Shown piece after piece: positions 24,865-34,475 of a DNA stretch of 64,000 nt. The DNA lies in the NCBI RefSeq assembly GCF_005843925.1, contig NZ_VCBC01000003.1, forward strand, positions 186,001 through 250,000, in the 5' to 3' direction. This stretch comes from Thalassotalea litorea. GTDB taxonomy: Bacteria > Pseudomonadota > Gammaproteobacteria > Enterobacterales > Alteromonadaceae. The translations under genes and the position numbers were made by a program. Each line of letters starts with the position of its first letter. The stretch's first letter is position 1. The notes under the pieces were generated by a model, which was given only the letters and a program-made list of their open reading frames with translations, ran no database searches and was not told where the DNA came from.

Positions 24865-25425
24865 TTAGCGTTTGCTCTTTAGTCTTTTCGCCATGAACCC
24901 AACCATGCCGCTAAGTATAAGCAGGATCGTGCCTGGCAAAGGTACATCTCTGGGTTCTTGCAACCTATCAACAATGAAATTTATCTCCAACGACGCGGGC
25001 CCAGCCGATTCGCCGAGTCGGAAAAAAGCAGGTAGTCCAAGTACGGGAAAGAGGTCCATTCCTACAGTCGCTAATGTTACATCATAAATCTGCAAAGGAA
25101 ACGCACTACAGTCGACGCCAGCATTGCATGCATCGAATGCTGTTGATGAATTGTTATTCCCTGGAGCATAAGCGATAACTACTATCTGTGAAAGCGTTAA
25201 GTCAGCTGACAGTGAAAGGCTAAAGTAATCGCTATAGTCAGTTGTGATATTTCCGACTTGACTGAGTAATAAATTATCTCCGGCTTGTAATACCAGTTGG
25301 GTCGGATTCATGAAATCATCACTTAAATCGCCATCAACACTTTCGTCCCATATTAAACCGGCTTGAGCAAAAGAAGTAATACCCATTAAAACTATACAAC
25401 CAAGAATTTTTTTTAATGTAATCAT
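24865..25425 (-). CDS. PEP-CTERM sorting domain protein
   Basis: 186 residues. Signal peptide ends SFAQA, then a short beta-rich mature domain with one Cys pair (DACNAGVDC). The C-terminus VPLPGTILLILSGMVGFMAK followed by RLKSKR has the expected order: proline motif (V-P-L-P variant), hydrophobic helix, basic cluster. AGGAAAC precedes the ATG. It would be exported and then cleaved or anchored through the exosortase system. Cargo function unknown. Confidence 0.88.
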   Translation of the reverse strand: MITLKKILGCIVLMGITSFAQAGLIWDESVDGDLSDDFMNPTQLVLQAGDNLLLSQVGNITTDYSDYFSLSLSADLTLSQIVVIAYAPGNNNSSTAFDACNAGVDCSAFPLQIYDVTLATVGMDLFPVLGLPAFFRLGESAGPASLEINFIVDRLQEPRDVPLPGTILLILSGMVGFMAKRLKSKR

Positions 25426-25929
25426 GTTGTTTCCTATTTAGGTTATTGTTAAAGCTCAACGTACCTAAGCAAAAAACAAGCCATGTAAAATAGTCAATTA
25501 ATTCACGGGGTTGTTGAGGTGGCTTTCCTTGTTAGTAAAATATTTAGACAATGAATCGAACAACTTTTAATGGCAACGAGGGGCTGATTGATGAACCTTA
25601 TGATGGCGAACCTAGAGTTGTTCATAAAACCGTTTTGAGTGCTCATGTGTTAATTTGCATACAGAATTGATCCGAAAAGACTGCAAAGTTGCGTTCAAAA
25701 GGGAGCCAGAATATGAATGCTAATTATATGAATGAACGACACAAGTTTTTGATAAGAACGGATCATTATTGAATGCAAATCGTGGGTCAGTTTTAAGTGC
25801 AAATTAACACCGATAGTTGTTTTGGTATTTATCAATACCTGCATCTGTGATAGCGCCAGTGATGATGAATAGGTCAGCGCCTCACACTCCCACTATTCAG
25901 ACATGAACATAATAGGAAACTAGGTTAAT
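25426..25929. other. Intergenic region between PEP-CTERM genes
   Basis: About 500 bases. No frame of useful length, no RNA and no repeat was recognised. Confidence 0.5.
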
Positions 25930-26559
25930 TCATTTTTTACGAATAAATGTGAAGGCAAAAATAAAGGTTACTAACATTAAAATTGTAGGGGGTTCTACAA
26001 CGCTTGTTATTTCTCGGAAGTTACCAAGAAATACATTTGGACCACGAAAGCCATATACGTATCTAAGATCAGGACGAGTGAAGTTCAGGTAGTCAGCAGT
26101 ACCATTATTATCTACTCTCCATGAATATGATATATAAGAGATATTCGGGTCGAATACGACATTTATATCAGACCATGTATATCGATCGGAGCCGCTTACA
26201 CCAACCACTTGATAATTTCCAGGTGGCAAAATTAGGTCAGATACTCGTTCCCATCGAAAAAACTGGAATAAGTCGTTTGTGTTGTCAATTGTTGCGGTAG
26301 CCAGAAGATTTCCTTCAGAATCAAAAAGTGCGACATCATGCTCATCTGCCATCCCCGTACGAGGATCTGAAAAATACCCTAGACCAGTAACCGTTACGGT
26401 GTCTAACACTTCAAAATTAAACGCAAACTCCCAACTGTTGTTTGTATAGCTAAAACGCGGTTGATCAAACGTAAAAATGGCTCCCGCATTGGCAGGTTTA
26501 ATTATTGACAATAGTATCGTTAGTGAAACACCCATTAAGTATGACATCGATTTATTCAT
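25930..26559 (-). CDS. PEP-CTERM protein with DUF4082-like domain
   Basis: 209 residues with a signal peptide ending PANAG. The mature region reads VTGLGYFSDPRTGMADEHDV, then ALFDSEGNLLATATI, which resembles the DUF4082 type of beta-sandwich. A canonical tail follows: VVEPPTILMLVTFIFAFTFI then RKK. GAGGAAAA before ATG 26559 supports the start. It is probably exported via Sec and sorted by exosortase. Confidence 0.85.
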   Translation of the reverse strand: MNKSMSYLMGVSLTILLSIIKPANAGAIFTFDQPRFSYTNNSWEFAFNFEVLDTVTVTGLGYFSDPRTGMADEHDVALFDSEGNLLATATIDNTNDLFQFFRWERVSDLILPPGNYQVVGVSGSDRYTWSDINVVFDPNISYISYSWRVDNNGTADYLNFTRPDLRYVYGFRGPNVFLGNFREITSVVEPPTILMLVTFIFAFTFIRKK

Positions 26560-26801
26560 TACTTATTTTCCTCTTTACAAAACCCATAAATGAAACTTCA
26601 ACATCTACTGTTACCAGCAACATCCGTGCCAAACTCTAAGTGTCTGTAAACATATGGTTTTTGTAATTTTTCAGTGGGAGCTGTAAATAAATCGGGCAAA
26701 GAACAACTTTCGTCATTGCAACGACTTTCGTGCACCCCGCTGCCTTTTGAGAAGTCTTATCTTCGTTGTTAGCTTGAATCTAATTTCGGGAAGAAGGTCG
26801 T
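26560..26801. other. Intergenic region upstream of a PEP-CTERM gene
   Basis: Presumed promoter region; nothing else was recognised. Confidence 0.45.
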
Positions 26802-26882
26802 ATGAATAAAGGGAAGCTAGTGTCCAATCTGTTAGTCTTGTTATGCCTGTTATCATGTAACAGATATTATCTCGACTGCTGA
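26802..26882 (+). pseudogene. Truncated lipoprotein-signal frame
   Basis: ATG 26802 has AAGG upstream and encodes a clean lipoprotein-type leader (VLLCLLSC), but the frame stops after 26 codons. Downstream bases up to the tRNA still look coding-like in another frame (ADLNDYVLHGRGSAEEALAS) and are GC-richer. The pair suggests a frameshifted or fused remnant at the tRNA end of the island. Confidence 0.4.
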
Positions 26883-27016
26883 CAGCGCTGATTTAAACGA
26901 CTATGTGCTGCATGGTCGTGGCAGCGCGGAAGAGGCGCTGGCGAGCATCACTATGTGGTTCAGGGATACCCGAGAGGTGGCTACTTTCTTTTTTATTTTG
27001 AGATTGATTTAAAGAA

Positions 27017-27093
27017 TGGTGGCCCGTCCCTGACTTGAACAGGGGACCTACCGATTATGAGTCGGGTGCTCTAACCAACTGAGCTAACGGGCC
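27017..27093 (-). tRNA. ileX: tRNA-Ile2 (CAT anticodon, read as AUA after lysidine modification)
   Basis: The 77-base cloverleaf has acceptor GGCCCGT/ACGGGCC, D-arm GCTC...GAGC, anticodon loop CTCATAA, T-arm CCCTG-TTCAAGT-CAGGG, discriminator A and an encoded CCA. The CAT anticodon also fits Met. The C4-G69 and C5-G68 pairs, the general likeness to E. coli ileX, and its position beside rpoD as in E. coli favour Ile2. The first anticodon-stem pair is a C-T mismatch. Its 3' end faces the accessory block. Confidence 0.9.
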
Positions 27094-27263
27094 ATACAGA
27101 GAAGTTGAACGCGGGTTCAAAACTTGGTTCTTGCTAAGGAAAATAGCAAAAAGTGGCGGCAAGTATAAGCATTTTTTATTTTAATGTCACCATTGTAAGG
27201 GTAAAAATATGTGGCTAAATGCTCGGTTGGCGAATTGTTAACCAGCAGAAACCGGTTTCCCGC

Positions 27264-27881
27264 TTAAAACTTAAAGACGACACCAGCACTGACATCCGCT
27301 TGATACCAGAAATTTGAAGAACCGTTGATTGCGCACTCGCCAGTATCACAAAACATCTCATCGTTGCCCTCATAAAAGGTGGCGATCACCCGAGTTTCAA
27401 ACTTCACATTGATTGCTTTATTGACGGGAATTTCTGCGGCTAAGCCTAGGTTGGCAGAAGGGCGAGTAGAGCTACCGAGTTCATTGCTATTGGTTTCTAC
27501 ATGGGATACGCCTACACCACCTAATAAATATAAGGGCACGCGTCCATCGTTGATCCTTAAGTTACCACCGATATGAACAAAACTGGTTTGTAAATCACTT
27601 TGTATTGGGCCATCTACAGCGATCACATCTCCCTGATTCTGACTGAGAAAGATTTCACCTTTATGTTTATTTTCTGTATCCCAGGCAAGATTACCATTTA
27701 AAGAGTTCGTGGGTTTAAAGTAATTATCGAGAAGTTGTGTATCAGCAATGACGGACTCCCCGGTCGGCGCCGAGGTTAGAGAAATCTGCCATTGTTCGGT
27801 ATTTTCTTCAGGCAAAGCCAATGCCCAAAAGGGACATAATAATAGGCAGATCCAGAGGGAAAAGTAGCGTTTATTATTCAT
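27264..27881 (-). CDS. Outer-membrane beta-barrel protein
   Basis: From ATG 27881 the protein has 205 residues and a signal peptide ending ALA; an in-frame ATG 11 codons earlier is possible but would bury the signal. The mature region has alternating strands such as TSFVHIGGNLRI and VPLYLLGGVGVSHVET, and ends VSAGVVFKF, a Bam-type C-terminus. Two Cys residues in MFCDTGECAI could form a loop disulfide. No specific family was recognised. Confidence 0.72.
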   Translation of the reverse strand: MNNKRYFSLWICLLLCPFWALALPEENTEQWQISLTSAPTGESVIADTQLLDNYFKPTNSLNGNLAWDTENKHKGEIFLSQNQGDVIAVDGPIQSDLQTSFVHIGGNLRINDGRVPLYLLGGVGVSHVETNSNELGSSTRPSANLGLAAEIPVNKAINVKFETRVIATFYEGNDEMFCDTGECAINGSSNFWYQADVSAGVVFKF

Positions 27882-28421
27882 GTTTCTAAGCAAAAGGTTG
27901 GATAATTTAAGCATAGCTATGAATGGCTAAAATAAAACTCGAGAGGGCAATTATTTTGTAAATAATTTGAGGGAGCAAGTGAAGATCTGAAGGTGGCAGA
28001 AAAAGCGCGAATTGAGGTAGAAGGTGGAAGACGAAGGTGGAAGTATGAAAGCTTCTTCAAAGCCTAGAAATGCTGGTCCCTCGAGATGTTTTCTAGCTTG
28101 ATTCCATTAACGGTATGAAGCTATTAACTTTGATTTCCAGTCGTAGCTGGAAATGACGGAGTCTGGTTGGTGGCAAAAATTGAGCAAGCAATATAGCCTT
28201 CTGTCCTCGAGATGCTTTTTATCTCGAAATCCACCTTTTCGTCATTGACGAAACTCCACCGAAAATTGCCCCTCGATAACTGCTCCTCGATAACTGCTCC
28301 TCGATAACTGCTCCTCGATAACTGCTCCTGCGTTATTCTAGCTACATACATCCTTGTATTAGTGCATTTTCGGCATACAGACCATCCCTGGCCAAAACCC
28401 GCGCAGCTTCCCTCTAAAACA
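27882..28421. other. Intergenic region with a tandem repeat
   Basis: No supported gene. The minus-strand frame at 28124-28351 is created mainly by the tandem repeat at 28271-28326. Confidence 0.5.
28271..28326. repeat. Tandem repeat, 14 bp x 4
   Basis: Four exact copies of CCTCGATAACTGCT, with a partial copy upstream (CCCTCGATAAC starts 28270). The unit is not a multiple of three and lies in non-coding DNA, so copy number may vary freely. Confidence 0.9.
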
Positions 28422-28447
28422 AAAAAGCCCGCGTTAGCGGGCTTTTT
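28422..28447 (-). terminator. rpoD terminator
   Basis: GCCCGC / GCGGGC with loop GTTA flanked by A6 and T5, just after the rpoD stop; probably works in both directions. Confidence 0.92.
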
Positions 28448-28459
28448 CTAAAGGAGTTA

Positions 28460-30301
28460 TTACTCGCCGTCAAGGAAGCTTTTCAGCTGCTCTGAACGAG
28501 ACGGATGACGAAGCTTACGCAAAGCTTTCGCTTCAATCTGACGGATACGCTCACGGGTAACGTCAAATTGCTTACCAACTTCTTCCAAGGTATGGTCGGT
28601 GTTCATATCGATACCAAAACGCATACGCAACACTTTGGCTTCACGAGCCGTTAGCCCCGCTAAGACTTCGTGAGTGGCGTTTTTCAGGTTTTCTGTCGTT
28701 GCCGCATCAACCGGTAATTCACCACTACCATCTTCGATAAAGTCACCTAAGTGCGAATCTTCATCATCACCGATTGGTGTTTCCATGGAGATAGGCTCTT
28801 TGGCAATTTTTAATACCTTACGGATCTTATCTTCTGGCATTATCATGCGCTCTGCCAACTCTTCTGGAGTCGGCTCTCGGCCCATTTCCTGAAGCATCTG
28901 GCGAGAGATACGATTTAATTTATTGATTGTCTCAATCATATGCACTGGGATACGGATAGTACGCGCCTGATCCGCAATCGACCGGGTGATCGCCTGACGG
29001 ATCCACCAGGTAGCATAGGTTGAGAACTTATAACCACGACGATATTCAAATTTATCAACCGCTTTCATCAAACCAATATTACCTTCCTGAATAAGATCGA
29101 GGAATTGTAAACCACGGTTTGTGTATTTTTTGGCAATTGAGATAACCAAACGCAAGTTGGCTTCAACCATTTCTTTTTTCGCACGACGAGCTTTCGCTTC
29201 ACCGATAGACATACGACGGTTGATATCTTTGATGCTTTGAACACTTAGGTAGGTCTCTTCTTCAAGCGCATTAAGCTTGTAGATGCAGCGCTCGACATCA
29301 AACTTCGCTAATTTCAGCTTGTCTGAATATGCATGACCGGCTGCAATTTCTTTATCCAACCATTCAATTTGAGTTTCGTTACCAGGGAAAACCTTGATGA
29401 ATTTCGTCTTTGGCATACCTGCGCCAACGACACAGTGTTTCATGATCAAACGCTCTTGAACACGAACTCTGTCCATCACATCTCGCATGTTTCTGACTAA
29501 GCGATCGAAAAGTTTTGGAATTAAGCGAAACTCTTTGAATAATTCAGCAATGGCATCGATAGCGGCAACGGCGTCTTTATGACCTCGGCCTTTCTTTTCG
29601 ATGATCTTGTTGGCTTTTTCGTAAAGGTTACGTAATTCGGTGAAGCGTTCACGAGCAAGCTCCGGATCTGGACCGGTATCCTCTTCCTCTTCGTCATCAT
29701 CCGTGTCAGTACTGGTTTTATCTTCATCGGCCAGTTCTTCTTCAGATAATTCTGAACCAACGTGCGTTGCGGTTGGTGCTTCTTCTTCGTCGGCATCCGG
29801 ATCAAGGAAACCGAGAATAATATCACTTAAGCGAACTTCTTCGGCTTCGAAGTTGTCCCATTGCTCAAGTAAATAGTTGATGGCTGGTGGATATTCAGAA
29901 ACACTGCGTTGTACTTCTCGAATACCTTCTTCAATGCGTTTGGCGATAACAATTTCGCCTTTACGAGTCAGTAGCTCTACTGTACCCATTTCGCGCATAT
30001 ACATACGAACAGGATCGGTAGTTCGGCCGATTTCGCTTTCTACCGTGGCTAACGCCTGAGCCGCAGCTTCAGCCGCGTCTTCATCGGTATTCGCTTCGCT
30101 CATCATCAATGTATCGACATCCGGCGCATTTTCAAATACCTGAATACCCATATCGTTGATCATGCGGATGATGTCTTCCACTTGATCAGAATCGATAATG
30201 TCCTGCGGCAGGTGATCGTTCACTTCGGCAAAGGTAAGGTAGCCTTGCTCTTTACCTTTAGTGATGAGTTCTTTGAGTCTAGATTGCGGGGCTTGGTCCA
30301 T
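28460..30301 (-). CDS. rpoD: RNA polymerase primary sigma factor (sigma-70)
   Basis: With start ATG 30301 (AGGTGG site upstream) the protein is 613 residues, normal for gammaproteobacterial RpoD. Region 1.1 is present at the N-terminus ([20 protein letters not shown]). An acidic stretch near residues 190-225 is part of the non-conserved region. Region 2 shows [20 protein letters not shown] and [10 protein letters not shown]; region 4.2 shows [20 protein letters not shown]. It directs RNA polymerase to housekeeping promoters. It follows dnaG by 93 bases, the macromolecular-synthesis order rpsU-dnaG-rpoD. Confidence 0.99.
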   Translation of the reverse strand: MDQAPQSRLKELITKGKEQGYLTFAEVNDHLPQDIIDSDQVEDIIRMINDMGIQVFENAPDVDTLMMSEANTDEDAAEAAAQALATVESEIGRTTDPVRMYMREMGTVELLTRKGEIVIAKRIEEGIREVQRSVSEYPPAINYLLEQWDNFEAEEVRLSDIILGFLDPDADEEEAPTATHVGSELSEEELADEDKTSTDTDDDEEEEDTGPDPELARERFTELRNLYEKANKIIEKKGRGHKDAVAAIDAIAELFKEFRLIPKLFDRLVRNMRDVMDRVRVQERLIMKHCVVGAGMPKTKFIKVFPGNETQIEWLDKEIAAGHAYSDKLKLAKFDVERCIYKLNALEEETYLSVQSIKDINRRMSIGEAKARRAKKEMVEANLRLVISIAKKYTNRGLQFLDLIQEGNIGLMKAVDKFEYRRGYKFSTYATWWIRQAITRSIADQARTIRIPVHMIETINKLNRISRQMLQEMGREPTPEELAERMIMPEDKIRKVLKIAKEPISMETPIGDDEDSHLGDFIEDGSGELPVDAATTENLKNATHEVLAGLTAREAKVLRMRFGIDMNTDHTLEEVGKQFDVTRERIRQIEAKALRKLRHPSRSEQLKSFLDGE

Positions 30302-30394
30302 CGACGATTGTCCACCTATTTGGCTATCAAAATACAAACAGTAAAGGCCGAAATTATAGCAAGTCGAATTCAGAAATACCAGTAGCCGGAAACG

Positions 30395-32155
30395 CTAGCT
30401 TTGCGCGTTTAAAAGCGACTGAAGTTCCTGTTTTTCTTGCGAATTTAATTGCCCTAACCGTGCTTTTTGTAAAAGATTTTCTGTCCGTTGCTCAACAAAA
30501 GTGTTGAGAATTTTATCCAGGGTATCAATAAACACACCTTCTGCGGCGTCTTTCTCAATGTGATGTTCCCAGATTAATAATTTGGATAGTACCGGGCCTA
30601 TGTCACTGTCACGCCAGTTTTCTACAAGCTGGGCGCCGGTACATTCAGGGTTTGCACGACATTGCTGAAGCAATTGTCTGAGGATATGAATGCCGGGTAA
30701 TTCAATAGTATCCAGTACTGAAAAGTCTTCCAATACCCCCTCTAAATGGGGATGCTCAAGCAATAATGCAATAGCTAAGCGCACTGGCGTCACTTTATTT
30801 TTTGCATCTTTTTTTATTGCTGTGGAAGTCTTTGATTTTGTTCGAGTTAATTTGTGAAGTTGTTGTTCGCTACCAAGCCCGAATTTGTTAGCCAGATCGG
30901 TAATCATCGAATCTTTCAGGACACTGTCTGGCATTTTCTCCAGGTAAGGTTCGAATTTACCAATCAGCGCAGCCTTTCCTTCCGCGGAATTGGTATCGAG
31001 TGAGGAAAGCAAGTGCTCAAAGATAAACTGAGATAGTGGCTTGGCATTATCGATAATGGTTTCAAATGCATCCTTACCTTGTTGGCGTACCAGCGTGTCT
31101 GGGTCTTCACCATCCGGTAAAAATACAAATTTTAAAGAGAAGCCATCACGGATCAGGGGAAGTGCGTTTTCCATTGCTCGCCATGCGGCATCGCGTCCGG
31201 CACGATCACCATCATAGCAACACACTACTTCTTTGACGGTACGAAACAGGGTTTGTAATTGCTCGACGGTTGTTGAGGTGCCAAGAGATGCTACCGCGTA
31301 AGGGATATCATGTTGCGCCAGGGCGACAACATCCATATAACCTTCAACGACCACAAGGCGCTGTAAATCTTTCGCGTATTTTTTCGCTTCATACAGACCA
31401 TATAGTTCCTGGCCTTTATGATAAATTCGGGTTTCCGGTGAATTCAGATATTTTGGTGTGCCGTCACTGAGCACTCTGCCACCAAAACCGATCACTCGTC
31501 CGCGCTTATCGGTAATGGGAAACATCACCCGACCGCGAAAACGATCGTAAGGGCGATTCTTATCCCCTTGAATAGCCATACCAAGTTCAACTAACTGTGC
31601 GGATAATGGTTGGCTTTGACCAAATTGCCCCATCACACCATCCCAGCTATCTGGTGCATAACCGACGCCAAACTTCTTGACGATTTCGCCGCTTAAGCCT
31701 CGACCTTTGAGGTAATCGATAACACTTTTAGAGTCGCTATGATGCTTTAAGTTGTGCTGGTAATAGCGAGCAATATTGCCCAGTAGCTGGTAATCGTCTT
31801 GTTTTTGCGCATGAATTTGCGCTTGTTTGCGTTGTTGCTCAGGGCTGGTATTTTGCTCTCGCTCAACTTCAATTCCCGCAAGAGAGGCGATCTCTTCAAT
31901 GGCGTCGACAAACTCTAGCCGTTCATATTCCATGATAAATGAAATCGCATTACCGTGAGCGCCACAACCAAAACAGTGATAAAACTGTTTATCACGACTG
32001 ACCGTAAATGATGGGCTTTTTTCGCTGTGAAAAGGGCAGCAGGCCTGATAATTTTTACCGGCTTTTTTTAAATTAACTTTTGCGTCAATCAACTCGACAA
32101 TATCAGTTCGAGCGAGCAGGTCGTCAATAAATTGTCTTGGGATTAATCCAGCCAT
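30395..32155 (-). CDS. dnaG: DNA primase
   Basis: 586 residues, the usual length. The N-terminal zinc-binding domain has C40-H43 and C61-C64 in CCPFHSEKSPSF and YHCFGCGAHG. The central Toprim region contains LVVVEGYMDVVAL and YDGDRAGRDAAWRA. The C-terminal DnaB-binding domain ends LNSQEKQELQSLLNAQ. It makes RNA primers at the replication fork. Gene order with rpoD downstream is the classical one. A hairpin in front (32312-32350) separates it partly from yqeY-rpsU, suggesting a further promoter. Confidence 0.98.
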   Translation of the reverse strand: MAGLIPRQFIDDLLARTDIVELIDAKVNLKKAGKNYQACCPFHSEKSPSFTVSRDKQFYHCFGCGAHGNAISFIMEYERLEFVDAIEEIASLAGIEVEREQNTSPEQQRKQAQIHAQKQDDYQLLGNIARYYQHNLKHHSDSKSVIDYLKGRGLSGEIVKKFGVGYAPDSWDGVMGQFGQSQPLSAQLVELGMAIQGDKNRPYDRFRGRVMFPITDKRGRVIGFGGRVLSDGTPKYLNSPETRIYHKGQELYGLYEAKKYAKDLQRLVVVEGYMDVVALAQHDIPYAVASLGTSTTVEQLQTLFRTVKEVVCCYDGDRAGRDAAWRAMENALPLIRDGFSLKFVFLPDGEDPDTLVRQQGKDAFETIIDNAKPLSQFIFEHLLSSLDTNSAEGKAALIGKFEPYLEKMPDSVLKDSMITDLANKFGLGSEQQLHKLTRTKSKTSTAIKKDAKNKVTPVRLAIALLLEHPHLEGVLEDFSVLDTIELPGIHILRQLLQQCRANPECTGAQLVENWRDSDIGPVLSKLLIWEHHIEKDAAEGVFIDTLDKILNTFVEQRTENLLQKARLGQLNSQEKQELQSLLNAQS

Positions 32156-32311
32156 GGCCTAACGATGTGCGCCTATTCGAGTTGGGAAAATTTAACAGTA
32201 GTTAATTAAAAGTACGAAAAACAAAGTCGTAAAATCAAACTACTAAGTTACACTAACGCTTTGTTGTTTGTCAGCAAACTCACGTAATAAAACAGAATAA
32301 ATTTTAAAGAT

Positions 32312-32350
32312 AAAAAAACCGCGCTAATAATAATCAGCGCGGTTGTTTTT
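32312..32350 (-). terminator. Hairpin between yqeY and dnaG
   Basis: Stem AACCGCGCT / AGCGCGGTT with loop of ten bases; on the minus strand followed by TTTTTTTATC. Probably a terminator, possibly partial, allowing extra rpsU-yqeY transcript relative to dnaG. Confidence 0.85.
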
Positions 32351-32389
32351 GCATTTGCTTTACGAGATACAGCAAGAATTATGAAAGAA

Positions 32390-32836
32390 TTAACTGTTAA
32401 GTGCTGCGCGCACCTGACCGCTAACCTTGCCTAAATCGGCACGTCCTTGCATTTGCGGCTTTAAGATTGCCATTACTTTACCCATGTCAGCCATGGATGC
32501 AGCATCTGTGTTGGCAATCGCCTCGGTGATCAATTGCTGAACTTCATCAGCGGTTAATGCTTGCGGCAAAAACTCTTGAATCACCTTAATTTCGGCTTGC
32601 TCCGATGCTGCCATATCTTCACGGCCGCCTTCGGTATACATGGCAACAGACTCTCTACGTTGTTTAATCATTTTGGTTAACAACGCAAGAATGTCATCTT
32701 CAGACATCTCTTTTTGAGTGTCGATTTGCACTTGCTTAATAGCCGACAACGCCATGCGTATAACGCCAAGACGATTTTTGTCTTTGGCACGCATGGCATT
32801 TTTCATCTCGTCATTGAGTTGACTTAGCAAACTCAT
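32390..32836 (-). CDS. GatB/YqeY domain-containing protein
   Basis: 148 residues, entirely the YqeY domain (tail domain related to that of GatB). It begins LNDEMKNAMRAKDKNRLGVIRMALSAIK, shown by motif MKNAMRAKD and RLGVIRMALSA. Later EFLPQALTADEVQQLI and DMGKVMAILKPQMQGRADLG fit well. The role is thought to relate to tRNA amidation or binding, but is not established for stand-alone YqeY. Located between rpsU and dnaG as in many gammaproteobacteria, 24 bases after rpsU. Confidence 0.95.
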   Translation of the reverse strand: MSLLSQLNDEMKNAMRAKDKNRLGVIRMALSAIKQVQIDTQKEMSEDDILALLTKMIKQRRESVAMYTEGGREDMAASEQAEIKVIQEFLPQALTADEVQQLITEAIANTDAASMADMGKVMAILKPQMQGRADLGKVSGQVRAALNS

Positions 32837-32860
32837 AACTTCAGGAGATCCCTTAAAGTA

Positions 32861-33076
32861 TTAGTATAAACGGATACGACGAGCGTTTTCGCGAGCAACT
32901 TTCTTCGCGTGACGCTTAACAGCAGCAGCTTTCTTACGCTTACGTTCCCAAGTCGGCTTCTCGAAAGATTCGCGACGACGAACTTCTGAAAGGATACCTG
33001 CTTTTTCACATGAACGTTTGAAACGACGAAGAGCTACATCAAACGGTTCGTTCTCTCTTACTTTAATTACTGGCAT
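32861..33076 (-). CDS. rpsU: 30S ribosomal protein bS21
   Basis: 71 residues, exactly the family length, starting [20 protein letters not shown] and ending ARRIRLY. The ATG at 33076 has GAGAGG upstream; a start four codons earlier is not used by the family. It binds the 30S platform near the anti-Shine-Dalgarno and helps initiation. First gene of the rpsU-yqeY-dnaG-rpoD group, divergent from tsaD. Confidence 0.99.
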   Translation of the reverse strand: MPVIKVRENEPFDVALRRFKRSCEKAGILSEVRRRESFEKPTWERKRKKAAAVKRHAKKVARENARRIRLY

Positions 33077-33314
33077 TGTGCCTCTCACCTCTAGTGAATA
33101 CTTTGACCCGGAAAACTAAAAATATCCAGGCTGTTTAAAAATGGTGCAGTATTTTAATCCGATCGATCCTTGGATGTAAAGTTTTAATCGAGTTTTATTT
33201 AAAACAACTGGTGAAATTTGCTGGCGGGCGCTAAGATCGCCTGCAATTGTTTGATCAACTCAGGATCCTTCAGGCGAATCTCGCTTGTAAGTGTTAATTT
33301 TAGGTAACTAATCG

Positions 33315-34328
33315 ATGCGAATTTTAGGTATAGAAACTTCTTGTGATGAAACCGGTATTGCTATCTTCGATGAAGAGAAGGGAATTCTTGCCCATCGACT
33401 CTACTCGCAAATTGATGTGCATGCCGATTACGGTGGCGTTGTGCCAGAATTAGCCTCTCGGGATCATGTTCGTAAGACCTTACCATTAATCGAAGAGGCA
33501 CTAAAAGATGCCAATATGACGCCTGATGATCTTGACGGAGTTGCCTATACCGCAGGGCCTGGTTTAGTGGGTGCGCTATTGGTCGGTTGTTCTATTGGTC
33601 GCTCACTTGCCTATGGCTGGGGTATTCCGGCAGTACCGGTACATCATATGGAAGGGCATTTGTTGGCGCCAATGCTGGAAGACGATGTCCCTGAATTTCC
33701 ATTTATTGCATTACTCGTGTCCGGTGGTCATACATTACTTGTTCGAGTTGATGGTATTGGTCAGTACCAAATGCTTGGTGAATCTATCGATGATGCGGCC
33801 GGTGAAGCGTTTGATAAGACCGCCAAGTTGCTGGGGTTGGATTACCCAGGAGGACCGGTATTGGCGAAGATGGCTGAGCAGGGCACTAAGGGGCGATTTA
33901 GATTTCCCCGTCCGATGACCGACCGACCAGGACTGGACTTTAGCTTTTCAGGATTAAAAACCTTTGCCGCAAATACGATTTATAAAGAAGATGATAGTGA
34001 GCAAACGAAAGCCGACATTGCGTACGCGTTTCAAGAAGCCGTTATTGATACGCTCACGATTAAGTGCAAACGAGCACTGCAACAATGTGGGTTGAATCGA
34101 CTCGTGATTGCTGGTGGCGTCAGTGCCAATAAAGAGCTTCGAGTTAAACTTTCTCAGGTGATGAAAAAGCTTAACGGCAATGTCTATTATCCGCGCCCAG
34201 AGTATTGTACGGACAATGGAGCGATGATTGCATTTGCGGGTATGCAGCGATTAAAAGCTGGTGTGGATGCTGAACTTACCTTTCAGGCAACACCGAGATG
34301 GCCGCTGGATACTTTACCGCCAGTATAA
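33315..34328 (+). CDS. tsaD: tRNA N6-threonylcarbamoyladenosine synthase, TsaD subunit
   Basis: 337 residues, normal length. N-terminal [20 protein letters not shown]; metal-binding HHMEGH near residue 112; [20 protein letters not shown]; and nucleotide-binding [13 protein letters not shown]. It transfers threonylcarbamoyl to A37 of ANN-reading tRNAs, with TsaB and TsaE. The divergent arrangement from rpsU is the standard one. It is followed by a long inverted repeat and a terminator. Confidence 0.99.
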   Translation: MRILGIETSCDETGIAIFDEEKGILAHRLYSQIDVHADYGGVVPELASRDHVRKTLPLIEEALKDANMTPDDLDGVAYTAGPGLVGALLVGCSIGRSLAYGWGIPAVPVHHMEGHLLAPMLEDDVPEFPFIALLVSGGHTLLVRVDGIGQYQMLGESIDDAAGEAFDKTAKLLGLDYPGGPVLAKMAEQGTKGRFRFPRPMTDRPGLDFSFSGLKTFAANTIYKEDDSEQTKADIAYAFQEAVIDTLTIKCKRALQQCGLNRLVIAGGVSANKELRVKLSQVMKKLNGNVYYPRPEYCTDNGAMIAFAGMQRLKAGVDAELTFQATPRWPLDTLPPV

Positions 34329-34346
34329 AGAAATTAATGATTTTTA

Positions 34347-34397
34347 AATCAAGGGGTCAGAGTCGTTGAAACGTTCAACGACTCTGACCCCTTGATT
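34347..34397. repeat. Perfect 24-bp inverted repeat, REP-like
   Basis: Two 24-base arms, starting AATCAAGGGGTCAGAGTCGT, are exact inverted copies separated by ACG. They could form a very stable hairpin in the 3' region of tsaD mRNA. The core GGGGTCAGAGTCGTTGAA looks like a mobile REP-type palindrome; this is pattern recall and needs a genome scan. Confidence 0.85.
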
Positions 34398-34407
34398 GAA
34401 TGAATAC

Positions 34408-34446
34408 AAAAAAGGGCCGTTGTGAAAACCGGCCCTTTTTTATTTG
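34408..34446. terminator. Bidirectional terminator between tsaD and thioesterase gene
   Basis: AAAAAAGGGCCG / CGGCCCTTTTTT with a ten-base loop, A-run and T-run on the two sides. Confidence 0.9.
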
Positions 34447-34475
34447 GGTTTGTTCTTTGGAATTGCTAATTGGTT

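Noticed and set aside
27017..27093. Calling the CAT tRNA a methionine tRNA
   Set aside because: The acceptor C4-G69/C5-G68 pairs, E. coli ileX likeness and position beside rpoD fit tRNA-Ile2 better, though Met is not fully excluded.
28124..28351. 75-codon minus-strand frame, and a CRISPR-like look of the repeat
   Set aside because: The frame is an effect of the 14-bp tandem repeat; units have no spacers, so it is not a CRISPR.
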